Source of the DNA: Hamadaea sp.
GTDB lineage: Bacteria; Actinomycetota; Actinomycetes; Mycobacteriales; Micromonosporaceae
Reading direction: 5' to 3'
Assembly (NCBI RefSeq): GCF_013362815.1
Contig: NZ_JABFVK010000008.1
Span: 1-64,000 of the forward strand
Length of the DNA: 64,000 bases
Of this stretch, positions 7,735 through 17,129 are shown piece after piece (position 1 is the stretch's first letter; each line of letters begins with the position of its first letter). Below the pieces are notes generated by a model. That model saw nothing but the letters and a program-made list of their open reading frames with translations. It was not told the origin of the DNA and ran no database searches. The position numbers were made by a program, and so were the translations under genes.

Positions 7735-10731
7735 TTAGCCGGTGATGGTGACGAACGGCCGCGCGAGCGTGGACGTGCCGTCGGTGAGGGTGACCCGGCC
7801 CAGGTACCGCAGGCCGGAAGTGAGGCCGCTGCCGGTGACGGTCACCGAGAGCGACTGCCCGGTGGTCACCGCGGTGCTGGCCGGGCTGACCGTGGCGTTG
7901 CCCGTCGCGGTCGTGCCGAGCAGGAAGACGTGACCCTTGATCGTGGTGAGCGTGTCACCGGCGAACAGGTCGTAGTAGACGTCGTAGGTGCCCGGCCCGA
8001 GCGTGATGAGCTCTTCGGAGTCACCATCGGCGGCCTGTCCGGCGACCTTGTTCGTCCCGGCGTTGTACGCGTAGACGTCGATGTCCGTTGTTGCGGAGTA
8101 GTCCGCTGCGTACGTGCCGAACCGGCCGATGGAACCGTCGGGCACCGTGACCGTCACCTTCGCCGTACGCGAGGACGCGGCCGGCGCGGTGGAGACGAAC
8201 GCGGGACCGCTCGTGGTCAGCGGGTAGTTCGTGACCGTCGCCGGAGCGAGACCGGCCAGCGACGCGGTCAGCGTACCGGTGTAACCGGCCTTCACCGAGA
8301 TCGCCGCGGAGCCGGTGCCGGTGACCTCGGTCGGCGACGCGAACGCCACCGGCCGGACCGCGATGGGGCTGCGGACCGTGTGGTCGCGGTGGCCCGTGGC
8401 CTTGTCGTACCAGCTGATCGAGCCGAACGCCCAGGCGCCCAGCGCGGCCGAGGTCCGGGTCAGCGTCACCTTGTAGGTGGCCGACTGCCCGGCGTCGACC
8501 TTCAGCACCGACGGGCTCACCGAGACGGTGAATCCGGCCGGGGCGACGACGGTCGGCGTGTACTTCGAGTCGCGGTCGGTGATGTTGGTGACCGTACGCG
8601 TGATCGTCTGCGAGCCGACGAGGTCGCCGACCGAGATCGACGGGTAGTTCATGTCGCTGGCGTCGATCACCGGCAGGGTGCTGCAGTCCACGCCGACGCT
8701 GGCCGCCTGGCCGATGGCGCACGCGTACGCCAGCCAGTCCACCGGGCCCGACTCGTAGACCAGGCCTGGGTTGAACGCCGCACCGGGCTGAACGTGCCCG
8801 GAGCCGTAGTTCAGCGGGTTGGCGACGGTGCCGTCGGACGCCTTGATCGGGTTGCCGAAGTTGGTCGTCTGCCCGGCGGTGGTCATGAGCGCCGACTTGA
8901 TCGTCATCGGGTCCCAGTCGGGGTGCGCGCTCTTGAGGAGCGCGGCCAGACCGGCGATGTGCGGGCTCGACATCGAGGTGCCGGATTCGGCGTTGAAGTT
9001 GTTGCCGTCCTTGGCCGGCGAGATCGCCGCGATGACGTCGACGCCGGGTGCGGTGATGTCCGGCTTGAGCAGGTCACCGCCGCCCGCGAGGGACGGTCCG
9101 GCGGAGGAGAAGCCCGCCATCATCGGCGCCTCGACCGGAGTGGGGTCGGTCTCGGTGAGCGAGGCGGTCGCGCCCGGCGTCGCGGCGTACGCCTTGACGG
9201 CGTCACCGCCCGAGGCGGCTTCGAGGTGCACGGTCGGAACGGAGTGGAAGTCGCCGACCAGTCCGGTGGTTCCCGCCGGGTTGGCCAGCACCATGCCGAC
9301 ACCGCCGGCGGCCTTGACCACCTGGCTCTTCTCGACCCGGGCGTTGGAGCCCCGGGTGCAGAGGACGATCTTTCCGGCCGCCTGGGCCGGGTCGATCGAT
9401 CCGGGCATGCAGAGCGTGGCGTCGGCAACGGTCCGCCCGGCGGCCGGGATGGCAGCCGAGTCGACCAGCGGCGACGTCGGGACCGCGCCGGGCACGACGC
9501 CGACGCCGGTGTAGCGGGCGCCGTTGCCGAGGACGACTGTCTTCTGGTTGCCGCGCGGGTGGGTGCTGGCGGCGACGGTGGCGACCCACGGCGCGATGTG
9601 CGCGACGGTGCTCGCACCCGGGCCGTTGTTGCCCGCCGAGGCGGCGACGAAGACACCGGCCGCAGCCGCGTTGAAGAACGCGACCTCGGTCGGGTAGAAG
9701 AGCGCCGTCGTCGAGCCCGAGATCGAGAAGTTGATGACGTCGACCCCGTCGGTCACGGCCGCGTTGATCGCCGCGACGAGGTCGGAGACGGCGCCGCTCG
9801 CCTCGGAGGCGGAGCCGGGCGGGTTCTCCCACAGCGCCTTGTAGGCCGCGACGCGAGCCGCCGGGGCCATGCCGCTGATCGAGCCGACTGCCGCGCCGTT
9901 GATGCTGGCCGACACGTTGTTGTTGCCGGCCGACGTGGACGCGGTGTGCGAGCCGTGACCGTCGTAGTCGCGCGGGGACCAGAACTCGACCGGCTGGATC
10001 GAACTCTGCCCGGCGCCCCGGAAGAATCGTGCGCCGATCAGCTTGTTGTTGCAGGTCACGGGAGCGCCCGTGGTGCCGGCGTCGCAGGTGCCGTGCCACT
10101 TCGAGGCGATCGTCGCCGCGTCGGGCCGGGGTTCGGGCAGCGCCGCGAACGCCGGGTTCTCCGGCCAGATGCCGGTGTCGATGACGCCGACGATGACGCC
10201 CTCGCCCGCGTTGGCGACTCCGCCGAACTGCTTCTGCCACACGCCGTCGTCACCGGTGAGGCCGAGGAAGCTCGGCGTGGTGACGGTGTCGACCTGGACG
10301 GTCTCGTTCGCCCACAGCCCCGTCACGCCCGGGGTCTTGGTGAGGCGAGCGGCCTCGGCCTTGGTCAGCTGGGCCGTGAAGCCGTTGAAGACCGTCTGGT
10401 AGTCGTACCCCTTGCGGGACGTGCTGATCCCGGCGGCGCGAAGGGTCGCGTCGTGGTCGCTCGTCAACCGCTGGGCGTACGCCTTCGCCTCGGCGGAGTG
10501 GGCGTCGACCTTCTTGCCCTTGCCCGGCTTGGTCGCCTTGAAGCCGCTCCGCTCACCGGCGTACGTGGCGATCGGCTGGCCGGCCGTCTGGACGATGTAG
10601 GTGCTGATCTCGGTGGCGTCGCCGGGAGCCGCGGTGGCGCTGCCGTTCAGGACGGCCGTCAGACCGGCCATCGTGACTACGGCGAGCGCGCCCACGGCAA
10701 GCCGGTGGGCCGCCTGGCGCTGGAGATTCAC
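7735..10731 (-). CDS. Secreted subtilisin-like serine protease (S8) with PA and C-terminal beta domains
   Basis: Large exported protease of 998 residues. GTG at 10731 is chosen because AGGAGG precedes it by nine bases and a signal peptide follows (NLQRQAAHRLAVGALAVVTM, cleavage near ATAAPG). An inhibitor_I9 propeptide spans roughly 40-145. The catalytic triad is intact: D185 in GVIDTGIWPENPAF, H259 in DYDGHGSHTAS, S586 in GTSMSSPHIAG, with the oxyanion Asn in ASAGNNGPG. A PA domain is inserted between His and Ser (AAGKIVLCTRGSNARVEKSQ). C-terminal Fn3-like and beta-sandwich domains complete the protein (TRTVTNITDRDSKYTPTV). Likely an extracellular scavenging protease. It is a single gene with its own terminator. 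Confidence 0.92.
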   Translation of the reverse strand: MNLQRQAAHRLAVGALAVVTMAGLTAVLNGSATAAPGDATEISTYIVQTAGQPIATYAGERSGFKATKPGKGKKVDAHSAEAKAYAQRLTSDHDATLRAAGISTSRKGYDYQTVFNGFTAQLTKAEAARLTKTPGVTGLWANETVQVDTVTTPSFLGLTGDDGVWQKQFGGVANAGEGVIVGVIDTGIWPENPAFAALPEPRPDAATIASKWHGTCDAGTTGAPVTCNNKLIGARFFRGAGQSSIQPVEFWSPRDYDGHGSHTASTSAGNNNVSASINGAAVGSISGMAPAARVAAYKALWENPPGSASEASGAVSDLVAAINAAVTDGVDVINFSISGSTTALFYPTEVAFFNAAAAGVFVAASAGNNGPGASTVAHIAPWVATVAASTHPRGNQKTVVLGNGARYTGVGVVPGAVPTSPLVDSAAIPAAGRTVADATLCMPGSIDPAQAAGKIVLCTRGSNARVEKSQVVKAAGGVGMVLANPAGTTGLVGDFHSVPTVHLEAASGGDAVKAYAATPGATASLTETDPTPVEAPMMAGFSSAGPSLAGGGDLLKPDITAPGVDVIAAISPAKDGNNFNAESGTSMSSPHIAGLAALLKSAHPDWDPMTIKSALMTTAGQTTNFGNPIKASDGTVANPLNYGSGHVQPGAAFNPGLVYESGPVDWLAYACAIGQAASVGVDCSTLPVIDASDMNYPSISVGDLVGSQTITRTVTNITDRDSKYTPTVVAPAGFTVSVSPSVLKVDAGQSATYKVTLTRTSAALGAWAFGSISWYDKATGHRDHTVRSPIAVRPVAFASPTEVTGTGSAAISVKAGYTGTLTASLAGLAPATVTNYPLTTSGPAFVSTAPAASSRTAKVTVTVPDGSIGRFGTYAADYSATTDIDVYAYNAGTNKVAGQAADGDSEELITLGPGTYDVYYDLFAGDTLTTIKGHVFLLGTTATGNATVSPASTAVTTGQSLSVTVTGSGLTSGLRYLGRVTLTDGTSTLARPFVTITG

Positions 10732-10913
10732 GGGGGTATACCTCCTGAGGAGTCGCGGCCTGTCAATCCCATGTGGTGGGCCGCCGCTCGTTGACGCTAG
10801 CGCCGTGATCACCTATGGCGACCTGCTCGAACGGCCGCCCCCGTGACGCGTACGCCACAACATGTCGCACATTCGCGACGTGGCAGCGACATATAGATCA
10901 GTCGAACGGTGGG

Positions 10914-12311
10914 TTACCTGCTCGCCCGGTGGTGCGCGATCAGGTCGGCGTACCACCGGGCGCTGTCTTTGAGCACACGCCGCTGAGTGGCGTAGTCCAC
11001 GTGGACGAGGCCGAACCGCTTGCCGTAGCCCAGCGTCCACTCGAAGTTGTCCAGCAGCGACCAGACGAAGTAGCCGCGTACGTCCACTCCGGACGCGAAC
11101 GCCTCGGCCACCGCGGCGACGTGCGATCGCAGATATGAAGTCCGATCGGCGTCCGGCACTTGTCCGTCCACAATGGTGTCGTCATAGGCCGCGCCGTTCT
11201 CGGTCACGACGATCGGCACCCCGTACTCGCGGGTGACGCGTACGAGCATCTCGCGTAGCCCGGTCGGATCGACGGTCCAGTCCATCGCGGTCACCGGCCC
11301 GGCAGGCTTGTGGAACGCCACCCGCTCCGCGCTCGGAAACGGCCACGGCCCGCTCACCGGTTCGGCGGCGCCTCCGACGAGGTCGGGCTGGTAGTAATTC
11401 ACGCCCAGCAGGTCGATCGGCGTACCGATCACCTTCAGGTCGTCGTCCCGCACGAACCGCCAGTCGGTCACGGCCGCAGTGTCGTCCAGCACATCCAACG
11501 GGTACGCACACCGCAGTACCGGGTCGGTGAAGATGCGATTGAGCAACCCGTCGATGCGGCGTGCCGCGTCGAGGTCGGCCGGATCGCCGGACACCGCGCG
11601 CACGGCACCCTGGTTGAGCGCGATCGAGACCCGGGACTCGGGGGCGGCGGCCCGGATCGCCTGGGTGGCCAGCCCGTGACCGAGCAGCAGGTGATGGACG
11701 GCGGCGAAGGCAGCCGCACCCTCCGCCCGGCCGGGGGCGTGCGCGCCCGAGCCGTAGCCGAGGAACGCCGAGCACCAGGGTTCGTTGAGCGTGCACCACA
11801 GCCCGACGCGGTCGCCGAGCCGGTTCGCGACGATCTCGGCGTACTCGGCGAACCGGTACGCGGTGTCTCGTTCGAGCCAGCCGCCGCGATCCTCCAATGC
11901 CTGCGGCAGGTCCCAGTGGTAGAGGGTCGCGACGGGCATGATCCCGCGGTCGCAGAGCGCGTCGACGAGCCGGTCGTAGAAGGAGAGCCCGGCCTCGGTC
12001 GCCGGGCCGACGCCGTCGGCCACGATTCGGGGCCACGAAACGGAGAACCGGTACGCGGTCAGCCCGATCTCGGCCATGAGCGCGACGTCGTCGGCGTACC
12101 GGTGGTAGTGCTCGGCGGCATGTTCGCCGGTGTGCCCGTTCGCGACGATCCCGGGCCGGGCGCAGAAGGTGTCCCAGATGGACGGCGTACGCCCGTCGGC
12201 GGCGACGGCTCCCTCGATCTGGTACGCCGCGGTCGCCGCTCCCCACCAGAAGCCGGGAGGGAACTGACTCGCGAGTCCGGCCACCGATGCCGGAGAGCGC
12301 TCTCCATTCAT
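10914..12311 (-). CDS. GH1 beta-glucosidase
   Basis: Cytoplasmic family 1 glycosidase of 465 residues, predicted to hydrolyse imported beta-glucosides such as laminaribiose or cellobiose. The head motif [17 protein letters not shown], the acid/base E177 in TLNEPW and the nucleophile E371 in VVTENGAAY are all present, and length is normal for GH1. There is no signal peptide. The first codons overlap the LacI-type operator at 12292-12305. Start 12311 has no ribosome-binding site; an AATCCT -10 candidate would place transcription start about at the ATG, so a leaderless message repressed by LacI bound to its first codons is plausible. A GTG at 12284 is the alternative start. It is divergent from the glucanase at 12442. 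Confidence 0.93.
   Translation of the reverse strand: MNGERSPASVAGLASQFPPGFWWGAATAAYQIEGAVAADGRTPSIWDTFCARPGIVANGHTGEHAAEHYHRYADDVALMAEIGLTAYRFSVSWPRIVADGVGPATEAGLSFYDRLVDALCDRGIMPVATLYHWDLPQALEDRGGWLERDTAYRFAEYAEIVANRLGDRVGLWCTLNEPWCSAFLGYGSGAHAPGRAEGAAAFAAVHHLLLGHGLATQAIRAAAPESRVSIALNQGAVRAVSGDPADLDAARRIDGLLNRIFTDPVLRCAYPLDVLDDTAAVTDWRFVRDDDLKVIGTPIDLLGVNYYQPDLVGGAAEPVSGPWPFPSAERVAFHKPAGPVTAMDWTVDPTGLREMLVRVTREYGVPIVVTENGAAYDDTIVDGQVPDADRTSYLRSHVAAVAEAFASGVDVRGYFVWSLLDNFEWTLGYGKRFGLVHVDYATQRRVLKDSARWYADLIAHHRASR
12292..12305. promoter_or_regulatory. LacI operator 1, GGAGAGCGCTCTCC
   Basis: Perfect 14-bp palindrome at the 5' end of the GH1 gene, just inside the predicted transcript. It belongs to a five-member set in this window and is close to the CebR/CelR-type operators (GGGAGCGCTCCC core) known for actinobacterial LacI regulators of glucan use. 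Confidence 0.9.
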
Positions 12312-12340
12312 GGAGCAGAGGATTCCGCCTGATCCGGTGG

Positions 12341-12388
12341 CTTGTCAAGACATCGAACCTTGACAAGGACGAAACATGAGCGTACGAA
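12341..12388. promoter_or_regulatory. Divergent promoter of GH1 and glucanase genes
   Basis: CTTGTCAAG (12341-12349) and CTTGACAAG (12359-12367) form a perfect inverted repeat that supplies back-to-back TTGACA -35 boxes. For the plus strand, TTGACA at 12360-12365 is followed after 17 bases by TACGAA (12383-12388), and operator 2 begins two bases later. The minus -10 is less clear (AATCCT, 18-base spacer). Confidence 0.72.
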
Positions 12389-12389
12389 C

Positions 12390-12403
12390 GGAGAGCGCTC
12401 TCC
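12390..12403. promoter_or_regulatory. LacI operator 2, GGAGAGCGCTCTCC
   Basis: Identical palindrome placed right after the -10 box of the multidomain glucanase gene, so a bound repressor would cover the transcription start. Confidence 0.9.
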
Positions 12404-12441
12404 AAACCCCGACTGCCCCCGTCCTTGGCAGGTGACCGCCC

Positions 12442-15400
12442 ATGAACCTCCGCATACCCCTCGTCTCCATCGCGGCGGCAGCGCTAGCCGCTGCGCTCAC
12501 GGTCCTCCCGTTGTCCGCCAATGCGGCCGATCCGCTGCTCTCCCAAGGCAAGCCGGTCCTCGCCTCGTCCTCGGAAGGAGCCGGCACCCCCGCCGAAGCC
12601 GCCGTCGACGGCAACTCCGGGACTCGCTGGTCGAGCGTGTTCGCCGATCCGCAATGGCTGCGGGTCGACCTCGGCTCGAGCGCCACGATCAGTCAGGTCG
12701 TCCTCCAGTGGGAGGCGGCGTACGCGTCGGCGTACCAGATCCAGACGTCGGCGGACGGCACCAACTGGCAGACGATCTACTCCACGACCACGAGCACCGG
12801 CGGCACTCAGACGCTCACCGTCAGCGGGACCGGCCGCTACGTCCGGGTCTACGCCACCGCCCGCGCGACCGGATACGGCGTATCGCTGTGGGAGTTTCAG
12901 GTCTTCGGCACGCTCGGCGCATCCACTTGCGACACCGCGACGAACCGGGCGCTGAACCAGCCCGCGACCGCCTCCTCGGCGGAGAACGCGGCCAACCCGG
13001 CGACGGCGGCCGTCGACGGCAACACCGGTACGCGTTGGTCGAGTCTGTTCGCCGATCCCCAATGGCTTCGGGTCGACCTCGGCAGTACGCAGTCCATCTG
13101 CCGCGTCGTCGTGCAGTGGGAGGCGGCGTACGCGTCGGCGTACCAGATCCAGACGTCGGCCGACGGCAGCACGAACTGGCAGACGATCTACTCGACGACG
13201 ACTGGAACCGGTGGCACCCAGACGCTCGACGTCTCCGGATCGGGCCGTTATCTGCGGGTCTACGGCACTGCCCGGGCGACCGGCTACGGGTACTCGATCT
13301 GGGAACTCCAGGTCTTCACCGGCTCCGGCGGCACGACCAGTCCGAGCCCGACGCCCAGCACGTCGCCCAGCGGGAACTGGACCACCGTGTGGAGCGACGA
13401 CTTCACCGGCGCGGCCAACTCCTCGCCGAGTTCGGCGAACTGGCTGCTCCGCACCGGTACGCAGTACCCCGGTGGCGCGGCGAACTGGGGAACCGGCGAA
13501 GTCGAGACCGCCAGCGCCACGACCGCGAACGTGTACCTCGACGGCAGCGGGAAGTTGAACGTCAAGGCGATCCGCGATGGCTCGGGCAACTGGACCTCGG
13601 GTCGGCTCGAGACGCAGCGGACCGACTTCGCGGCCAACCCGGGCGAACTCGTCCGCTTCGCCGCCGTGATCCAGCAGCCCAACGTCGCCAACGCGCTCGG
13701 CTACTGGCCGGCCTTCCGGGCGACGGGGGCGGCGTACCGGGGGAACTTCACCAACTGGCCAGGGGTGGGGGAGACCGACATCATGGCCGGGGTCAACGGA
13801 CGTAGCCAACTGGCCCAGACCCTGCATTGCGGCACCGCACCGGACGGGGTCTGCGGCGAGTACACCGGTCGCAGCAGCGGCCTGGCCACCTGCGCCGGCT
13901 GCCAGACCGGCCTGCACGAGTACGCCCAGGTCATCGACCGGACGAAGACCGACGAGGAGATCCGGTTCTACCTCGACGGCGTGCAGACCTGGGTGGTCAA
14001 GGAGAGCCAGGTCGGCGTGGCCGCTTGGGACGCCGCCGTCCACCATGGCTTCTACCTCCGCCTCGAACTGCCGATCGGTGGCGCGTGGCCGAGCGCGGTC
14101 GCCGGGCGTACGGTGCCGACCCCGGACACGACGTCGGGCGGCGTCATGGTCGTCGACTCGGTGACCGTGCAGAAGCAGACCGGCTCGACCGCTCCCGCCA
14201 TGACCGATCCGCCGATCCCGGCCGGACCGAGCGTCGTCAAAGTCGTCGGTACGCAAGGCAACTGGCAGCTGCAGGTGAACGGATCGCCGTGGGAGGTACG
14301 CGGGCTGACCTACGGGCCGCCGCAGGGTGCCGCCGACGGCTACGTCCGGGATCTGAAGGCGGCCGGCGTCAACACTCTGCGTACGTGGGGAGTCGACGAC
14401 GCCAACACGCCGACGCTGCTGAACACGGCCGCCCGCCAAGGTCTGAAGGTCGTCGTCGGGCACTGGCTCAACCAGGGCGCGGACTACGTCAACGACGCGA
14501 CCTACAAGGCGAACACGAAGGCGGAGATCGTCAATAGGGTGAACGCCCTGAAGAACAATCCGGGCGTGCTGCTGTGGGACGTCGGCAACGAGGTGATCCT
14601 GACCATGCAGGATCACGGCCTCCCCGCCGCCGAAGTCGAAGCGCGGCGCGTCGCGTACGCCCAGTTCGTGAACGAGATCGCGGTCGCGATCCATGCGGCG
14701 GACCCGAACCACCCCGTGACCTCGACCGATGCCTGGACCGGAGCGTGGCCTTACTACAAGCAGTACGCCCCGGCGCTGGATCTGCTCGCGGTGAATTCCT
14801 ATGGTGCGATCGGCGGGGTCAAGCAGGCCTGGATCGACGGTGGTTACACGAAGCCTTACATCATCACCGAAGGCGGACCGGCGGGGGAGTGGGAGGTTCT
14901 GAACGATGTCAACGGCGTCCCGACTGAGCCCTCCGACCTGCAGAAACGAGACGGGTACGCGGCCAGCTGGGCGGCCGTGAAGTCCCATCCGGGAGTGGCG
15001 CTCGGTGCGACGGAGTTCCACTATGGACTAGAGAACGACTTCGGTGGCGTGTGGCTCAACACCTATCCCGGGGGCTGGCATCGGCTCGGCTTCTACGCCT
15101 TGCAGAAGGCTTACACCGGGACGACGGCGGCGAACACCCCACCGGAGATCACCGCGATGACGGTGTCGAACCAGACCGCCGTCCCGGCGGGCGGCACGTT
15201 CACCGTGAACGTGTCCGCGAGCGATCCGCAAGGTGATGCCATCCGGTACAACCTCATGGCGAGCGACAAGCACATCACCGGCGGCACCGGTTTCAGCAAC
15301 CTCCGCTTCACCCAGACCGGCAACGGCCAGTTCACCGTCACCGCGCCGGAGGCGCTCGGCGTCTGGAAGATCTACGTGTACGCCTTCGACGGCCACGGCA

Positions 15401-15849
15401 ACGTCGGGATCGAGCAGCGCTCGGTCAAGGTCGTGCCGCCGACGATCCCCGGGACGAACGTGGCGCTCGGCAAGACCGCGACCGCCTCGTCGTACCAGCC
15501 GACCGGCACGAACGGGCCGCAACTGCCCTCCTACGCGGTCGACGGGAACTGGACCACGCGGTGGGCCTCGGAATGGGTGGCGACGGCGTGGTTCCAGGTC
15601 GACCTGGGTTTGGTCACCGCGATCAATCACGTCGAGCTGGCCTGGGAATCGGCGTACGCCAAGGCGTACCAGGTGCAGGTGTCGACTGACGGCAGCACGT
15701 GGACGACGGTGTACTCGACGACCAGTGGCGACGGCGGATTCGACGAGATCTCGTTGAATGCCTCGGCCCGCTACGTCCGGGTGAACGGGACCGAACGGGC
15801 CACCACGTACGGCTATTCCCTTTGGGAGTTCGGCGTCTACAAGCCGTGA
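12442..15849 (+). CDS. Secreted multidomain beta-glucanase: three discoidin CBMs, degenerate GH16, GH2/GH5-like barrel
   Basis: Exported protein of 1135 residues with a signal peptide ending LPLSANA. The start has AGGTG eight bases upstream. Order of parts: two F5/8 type C (CBM32-like) domains at about 30-155 and 160-290, each with DGN.GTRWSS and QWLRVDLG; a Ser/Pro linker; a GH16-like beta-jelly-roll at about 312-575; a TIM-barrel glycosidase at about 595-895; a beta-sandwich at about 895-1000; and a third discoidin domain. In the GH16 part the catalytic strand reads GETDIMAGVNG: E444 and D446 are kept, but the acid/base Glu is Ala449. The barrel has intact E717 (DVGNEV) and E810 (ITEGG), so it probably supplies the activity while the GH16 part may bind glucan. 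Regulated by operator 2. Confidence 0.88.
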   Translation: MNLRIPLVSIAAAALAAALTVLPLSANAADPLLSQGKPVLASSSEGAGTPAEAAVDGNSGTRWSSVFADPQWLRVDLGSSATISQVVLQWEAAYASAYQIQTSADGTNWQTIYSTTTSTGGTQTLTVSGTGRYVRVYATARATGYGVSLWEFQVFGTLGASTCDTATNRALNQPATASSAENAANPATAAVDGNTGTRWSSLFADPQWLRVDLGSTQSICRVVVQWEAAYASAYQIQTSADGSTNWQTIYSTTTGTGGTQTLDVSGSGRYLRVYGTARATGYGYSIWELQVFTGSGGTTSPSPTPSTSPSGNWTTVWSDDFTGAANSSPSSANWLLRTGTQYPGGAANWGTGEVETASATTANVYLDGSGKLNVKAIRDGSGNWTSGRLETQRTDFAANPGELVRFAAVIQQPNVANALGYWPAFRATGAAYRGNFTNWPGVGETDIMAGVNGRSQLAQTLHCGTAPDGVCGEYTGRSSGLATCAGCQTGLHEYAQVIDRTKTDEEIRFYLDGVQTWVVKESQVGVAAWDAAVHHGFYLRLELPIGGAWPSAVAGRTVPTPDTTSGGVMVVDSVTVQKQTGSTAPAMTDPPIPAGPSVVKVVGTQGNWQLQVNGSPWEVRGLTYGPPQGAADGYVRDLKAAGVNTLRTWGVDDANTPTLLNTAARQGLKVVVGHWLNQGADYVNDATYKANTKAEIVNRVNALKNNPGVLLWDVGNEVILTMQDHGLPAAEVEARRVAYAQFVNEIAVAIHAADPNHPVTSTDAWTGAWPYYKQYAPALDLLAVNSYGAIGGVKQAWIDGGYTKPYIITEGGPAGEWEVLNDVNGVPTEPSDLQKRDGYAASWAAVKSHPGVALGATEFHYGLENDFGGVWLNTYPGGWHRLGFYALQKAYTGTTAANTPPEITAMTVSNQTAVPAGGTFTVNVSASDPQGDAIRYNLMASDKHITGGTGFSNLRFTQTGNGQFTVTAPEALGVWKIYVYAFDGHGNVGIEQRSVKVVPPTIPGTNVALGKTATASSYQPTGTNGPQLPSYAVDGNWTTRWASEWVATAWFQVDLGLVTAINHVELAWESAYAKAYQVQVSTDGSTWTTVYSTTSGDGGFDEISLNASARYVRVNGTERATTYGYSLWEFGVYKP

Positions 15850-15853
15850 CGCC

Positions 15854-15891
15854 GGTACGCGGGGCGCTCCTGCCCGAGCGCCCCGCGTACC
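15854..15891 (+). terminator. Strong hairpin terminator after the glucanase gene
   Basis: GGTACGCGGGGCGCTC (15854-15869) and GAGCGCCCCGCGTACC (15876-15891) form a perfect 16-bp stem with a 6-base loop, five bases after the stop codon. Confidence 0.88.
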
Positions 15892-15969
15892 AACTCCGCC
15901 GCCGTGCGGCCGCCCCGTCCCGCGTCCCACGTCGCGCGCCGCCCCGTCGCCGTAGCCGGAGAGCGCGAT

Positions 15970-15983
15970 GGAGAGCGCTCTCC
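15970..15983. promoter_or_regulatory. LacI operator 3, autoregulatory
   Basis: GGAGAGCGCTCTCC immediately upstream of the lacI -10 box TATAAA (15992-15997); it covers the -35 region, which argues for autorepression. Confidence 0.88.
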
Positions 15984-16003
15984 GCTCGTGCTATAAAGAC
16001 CGC

Positions 16004-17056
16004 ATGGTCTTGGGAGAGCCTGCGGGGAGGCGCGCCCCGACGCTGGAGGACGTGGCGAAGGTGGCGGGCGTGTCCCGGGCCACCGTCTCGCGCGTCGTCA
16101 ACAACACTCGCAACGTCGATCCGGCGCTGCACTCGATCGTCTGGGATGCGGTGGCCGCCACGGGTTACGTGCCCAATCGGGCCGCCCGGTCGCTGGTGAC
16201 ACGGCGTACCGACGTCGTGGCCCTGGTGGTGTCCGAGGCGGAGAACCGGGCGGCCGACGACCCGTTCTACAGCCGGTTCCTGGGCGACCCCTTCTTCGGG
16301 CGGGTGCTGGGCGGGGCGATGAGCGTGCTCGCACCGCTCGGCGTACACGTGCCGTTGACGCTCGTGGGCTCGGCGGCTGCGCGCCGAAAGCTGATCTCGG
16401 ACCTGCGGGGCGGGCAGCTCGACGGCGCGCTGGTCATCTCGCTGCACCCGCAGGACCCGCTGCCGCGACAGCTCGCCGAGGCCAAGGCACCCGCTGTCCT
16501 ATTCGGACGGCCGTCGACCCCGACCGCCATCGACTACGTGGACGTCGACCAGGCGGCGGCGGCCAAACTCGCGGCCGAACACCTGCTGACCCGGGGCTGC
16601 AAGCGCATCGTTTCGGTGGCCGGTTCGCTCGACATGCCGGCCGGGCACGACCGGCTGACCGCCTTCCGCGCCGCGCTCGCGGACCACGGAATCGCCGACG
16701 TGCCGGCCGAAGAGGGCGGGTTCACCCAGGAGGGCGGCGAGCAGGCCATGCAGCGTCTGCTCAAGAAGCATCCCCAAGTCGACGGGGTGTACGCGGCCAG
16801 CGACGTGATGGCGCAGGGAGCCGTGCACGTCCTGCGGGAGGCGGGCAAACGCGTACCGGAGGACGTGGCCGTCGTCGGCTTCGACGACAGCAGTGCCGCG
16901 GTGTCCTGCCGTCCGCCGCTGACGACCGTACGCCAGCCGGTGGAGGACATGACCGCCGAGATGGCCCGCATGCTCATGTTCCACCTGGAGCACCCGGCCG
17001 CGCGTACGGCGTCGGTCGTCTTCGAACCCACGCTCGTGGTGCGCCGGTCCGCCTGA
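16004..17056 (+). CDS. LacI-family transcriptional repressor of glucan use
   Basis: DNA-binding repressor of 350 residues. An N-terminal LacI helix-turn-helix (PTLEDVAKVAGVSRATVSRV, about 12-31) with the hinge helix (ATGYVPNRAARSLVTRR) is followed by a periplasmic-binding-protein-like sugar sensor domain (GRPSTPTAIDYVDVDQ, VYAASDVMAQGA, VAVVGFDDS). ATG 16004 is chosen over 15968 because TATAAA lies exactly six bases upstream, giving a leaderless transcript, and because homology starts at MVLGEPAGRRAPTLED. The upstream frame would be read through the operator. It lies between the glucanase and the permease pair; all three promoters carry the same palindrome. Its inducer is probably a beta-glucan oligomer, by analogy with CebR and CelR. 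Confidence 0.93.
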   Translation: MVLGEPAGRRAPTLEDVAKVAGVSRATVSRVVNNTRNVDPALHSIVWDAVAATGYVPNRAARSLVTRRTDVVALVVSEAENRAADDPFYSRFLGDPFFGRVLGGAMSVLAPLGVHVPLTLVGSAAARRKLISDLRGGQLDGALVISLHPQDPLPRQLAEAKAPAVLFGRPSTPTAIDYVDVDQAAAAKLAAEHLLTRGCKRIVSVAGSLDMPAGHDRLTAFRAALADHGIADVPAEEGGFTQEGGEQAMQRLLKKHPQVDGVYAASDVMAQGAVHVLREAGKRVPEDVAVVGFDDSSAAVSCRPPLTTVRQPVEDMTAEMARMLMFHLEHPAARTASVVFEPTLVVRRSA

Positions 17057-17060
17057 CCCC

Positions 17061-17089
17061 TTGACACGGAAAGCGTGCGGTCGCATGCT
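17061..17089 (+). promoter_or_regulatory. Promoter of the sugar permease pair
   Basis: TTGACA (17061-17066), a 17-base spacer and CATGCT (17084-17089). Operator 4 starts six bases downstream. Confidence 0.72.
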
Positions 17090-17094
17090 CGCTC

Positions 17095-17108
17095 GGAGAG
17101 CGCTCTCC
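17095..17108. promoter_or_regulatory. LacI operator 4, GGAGAGCGCTCTCC
   Basis: Perfect palindrome over the predicted transcription start of the permease operon, 22 bases before the start codon at 17130. Confidence 0.9.
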
Positions 17109-17129
17109 GATTCACTCCGAAGGAGCCGC

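Noticed and set aside
7168-10794. Very long open frame on the + strand over the subtilase gene
   Set aside because: Its Arg/Gly/Asp-rich product has no domain, while the opposite strand encodes a complete subtilase with all catalytic motifs. High GC keeps the shadow frame open.
12484-15021. Long minus-strand frame over the multidomain glucanase
   Set aside because: Antisense shadow with Arg/Asp/Gly bias; the plus strand has clear discoidin, GH16 and barrel motifs.
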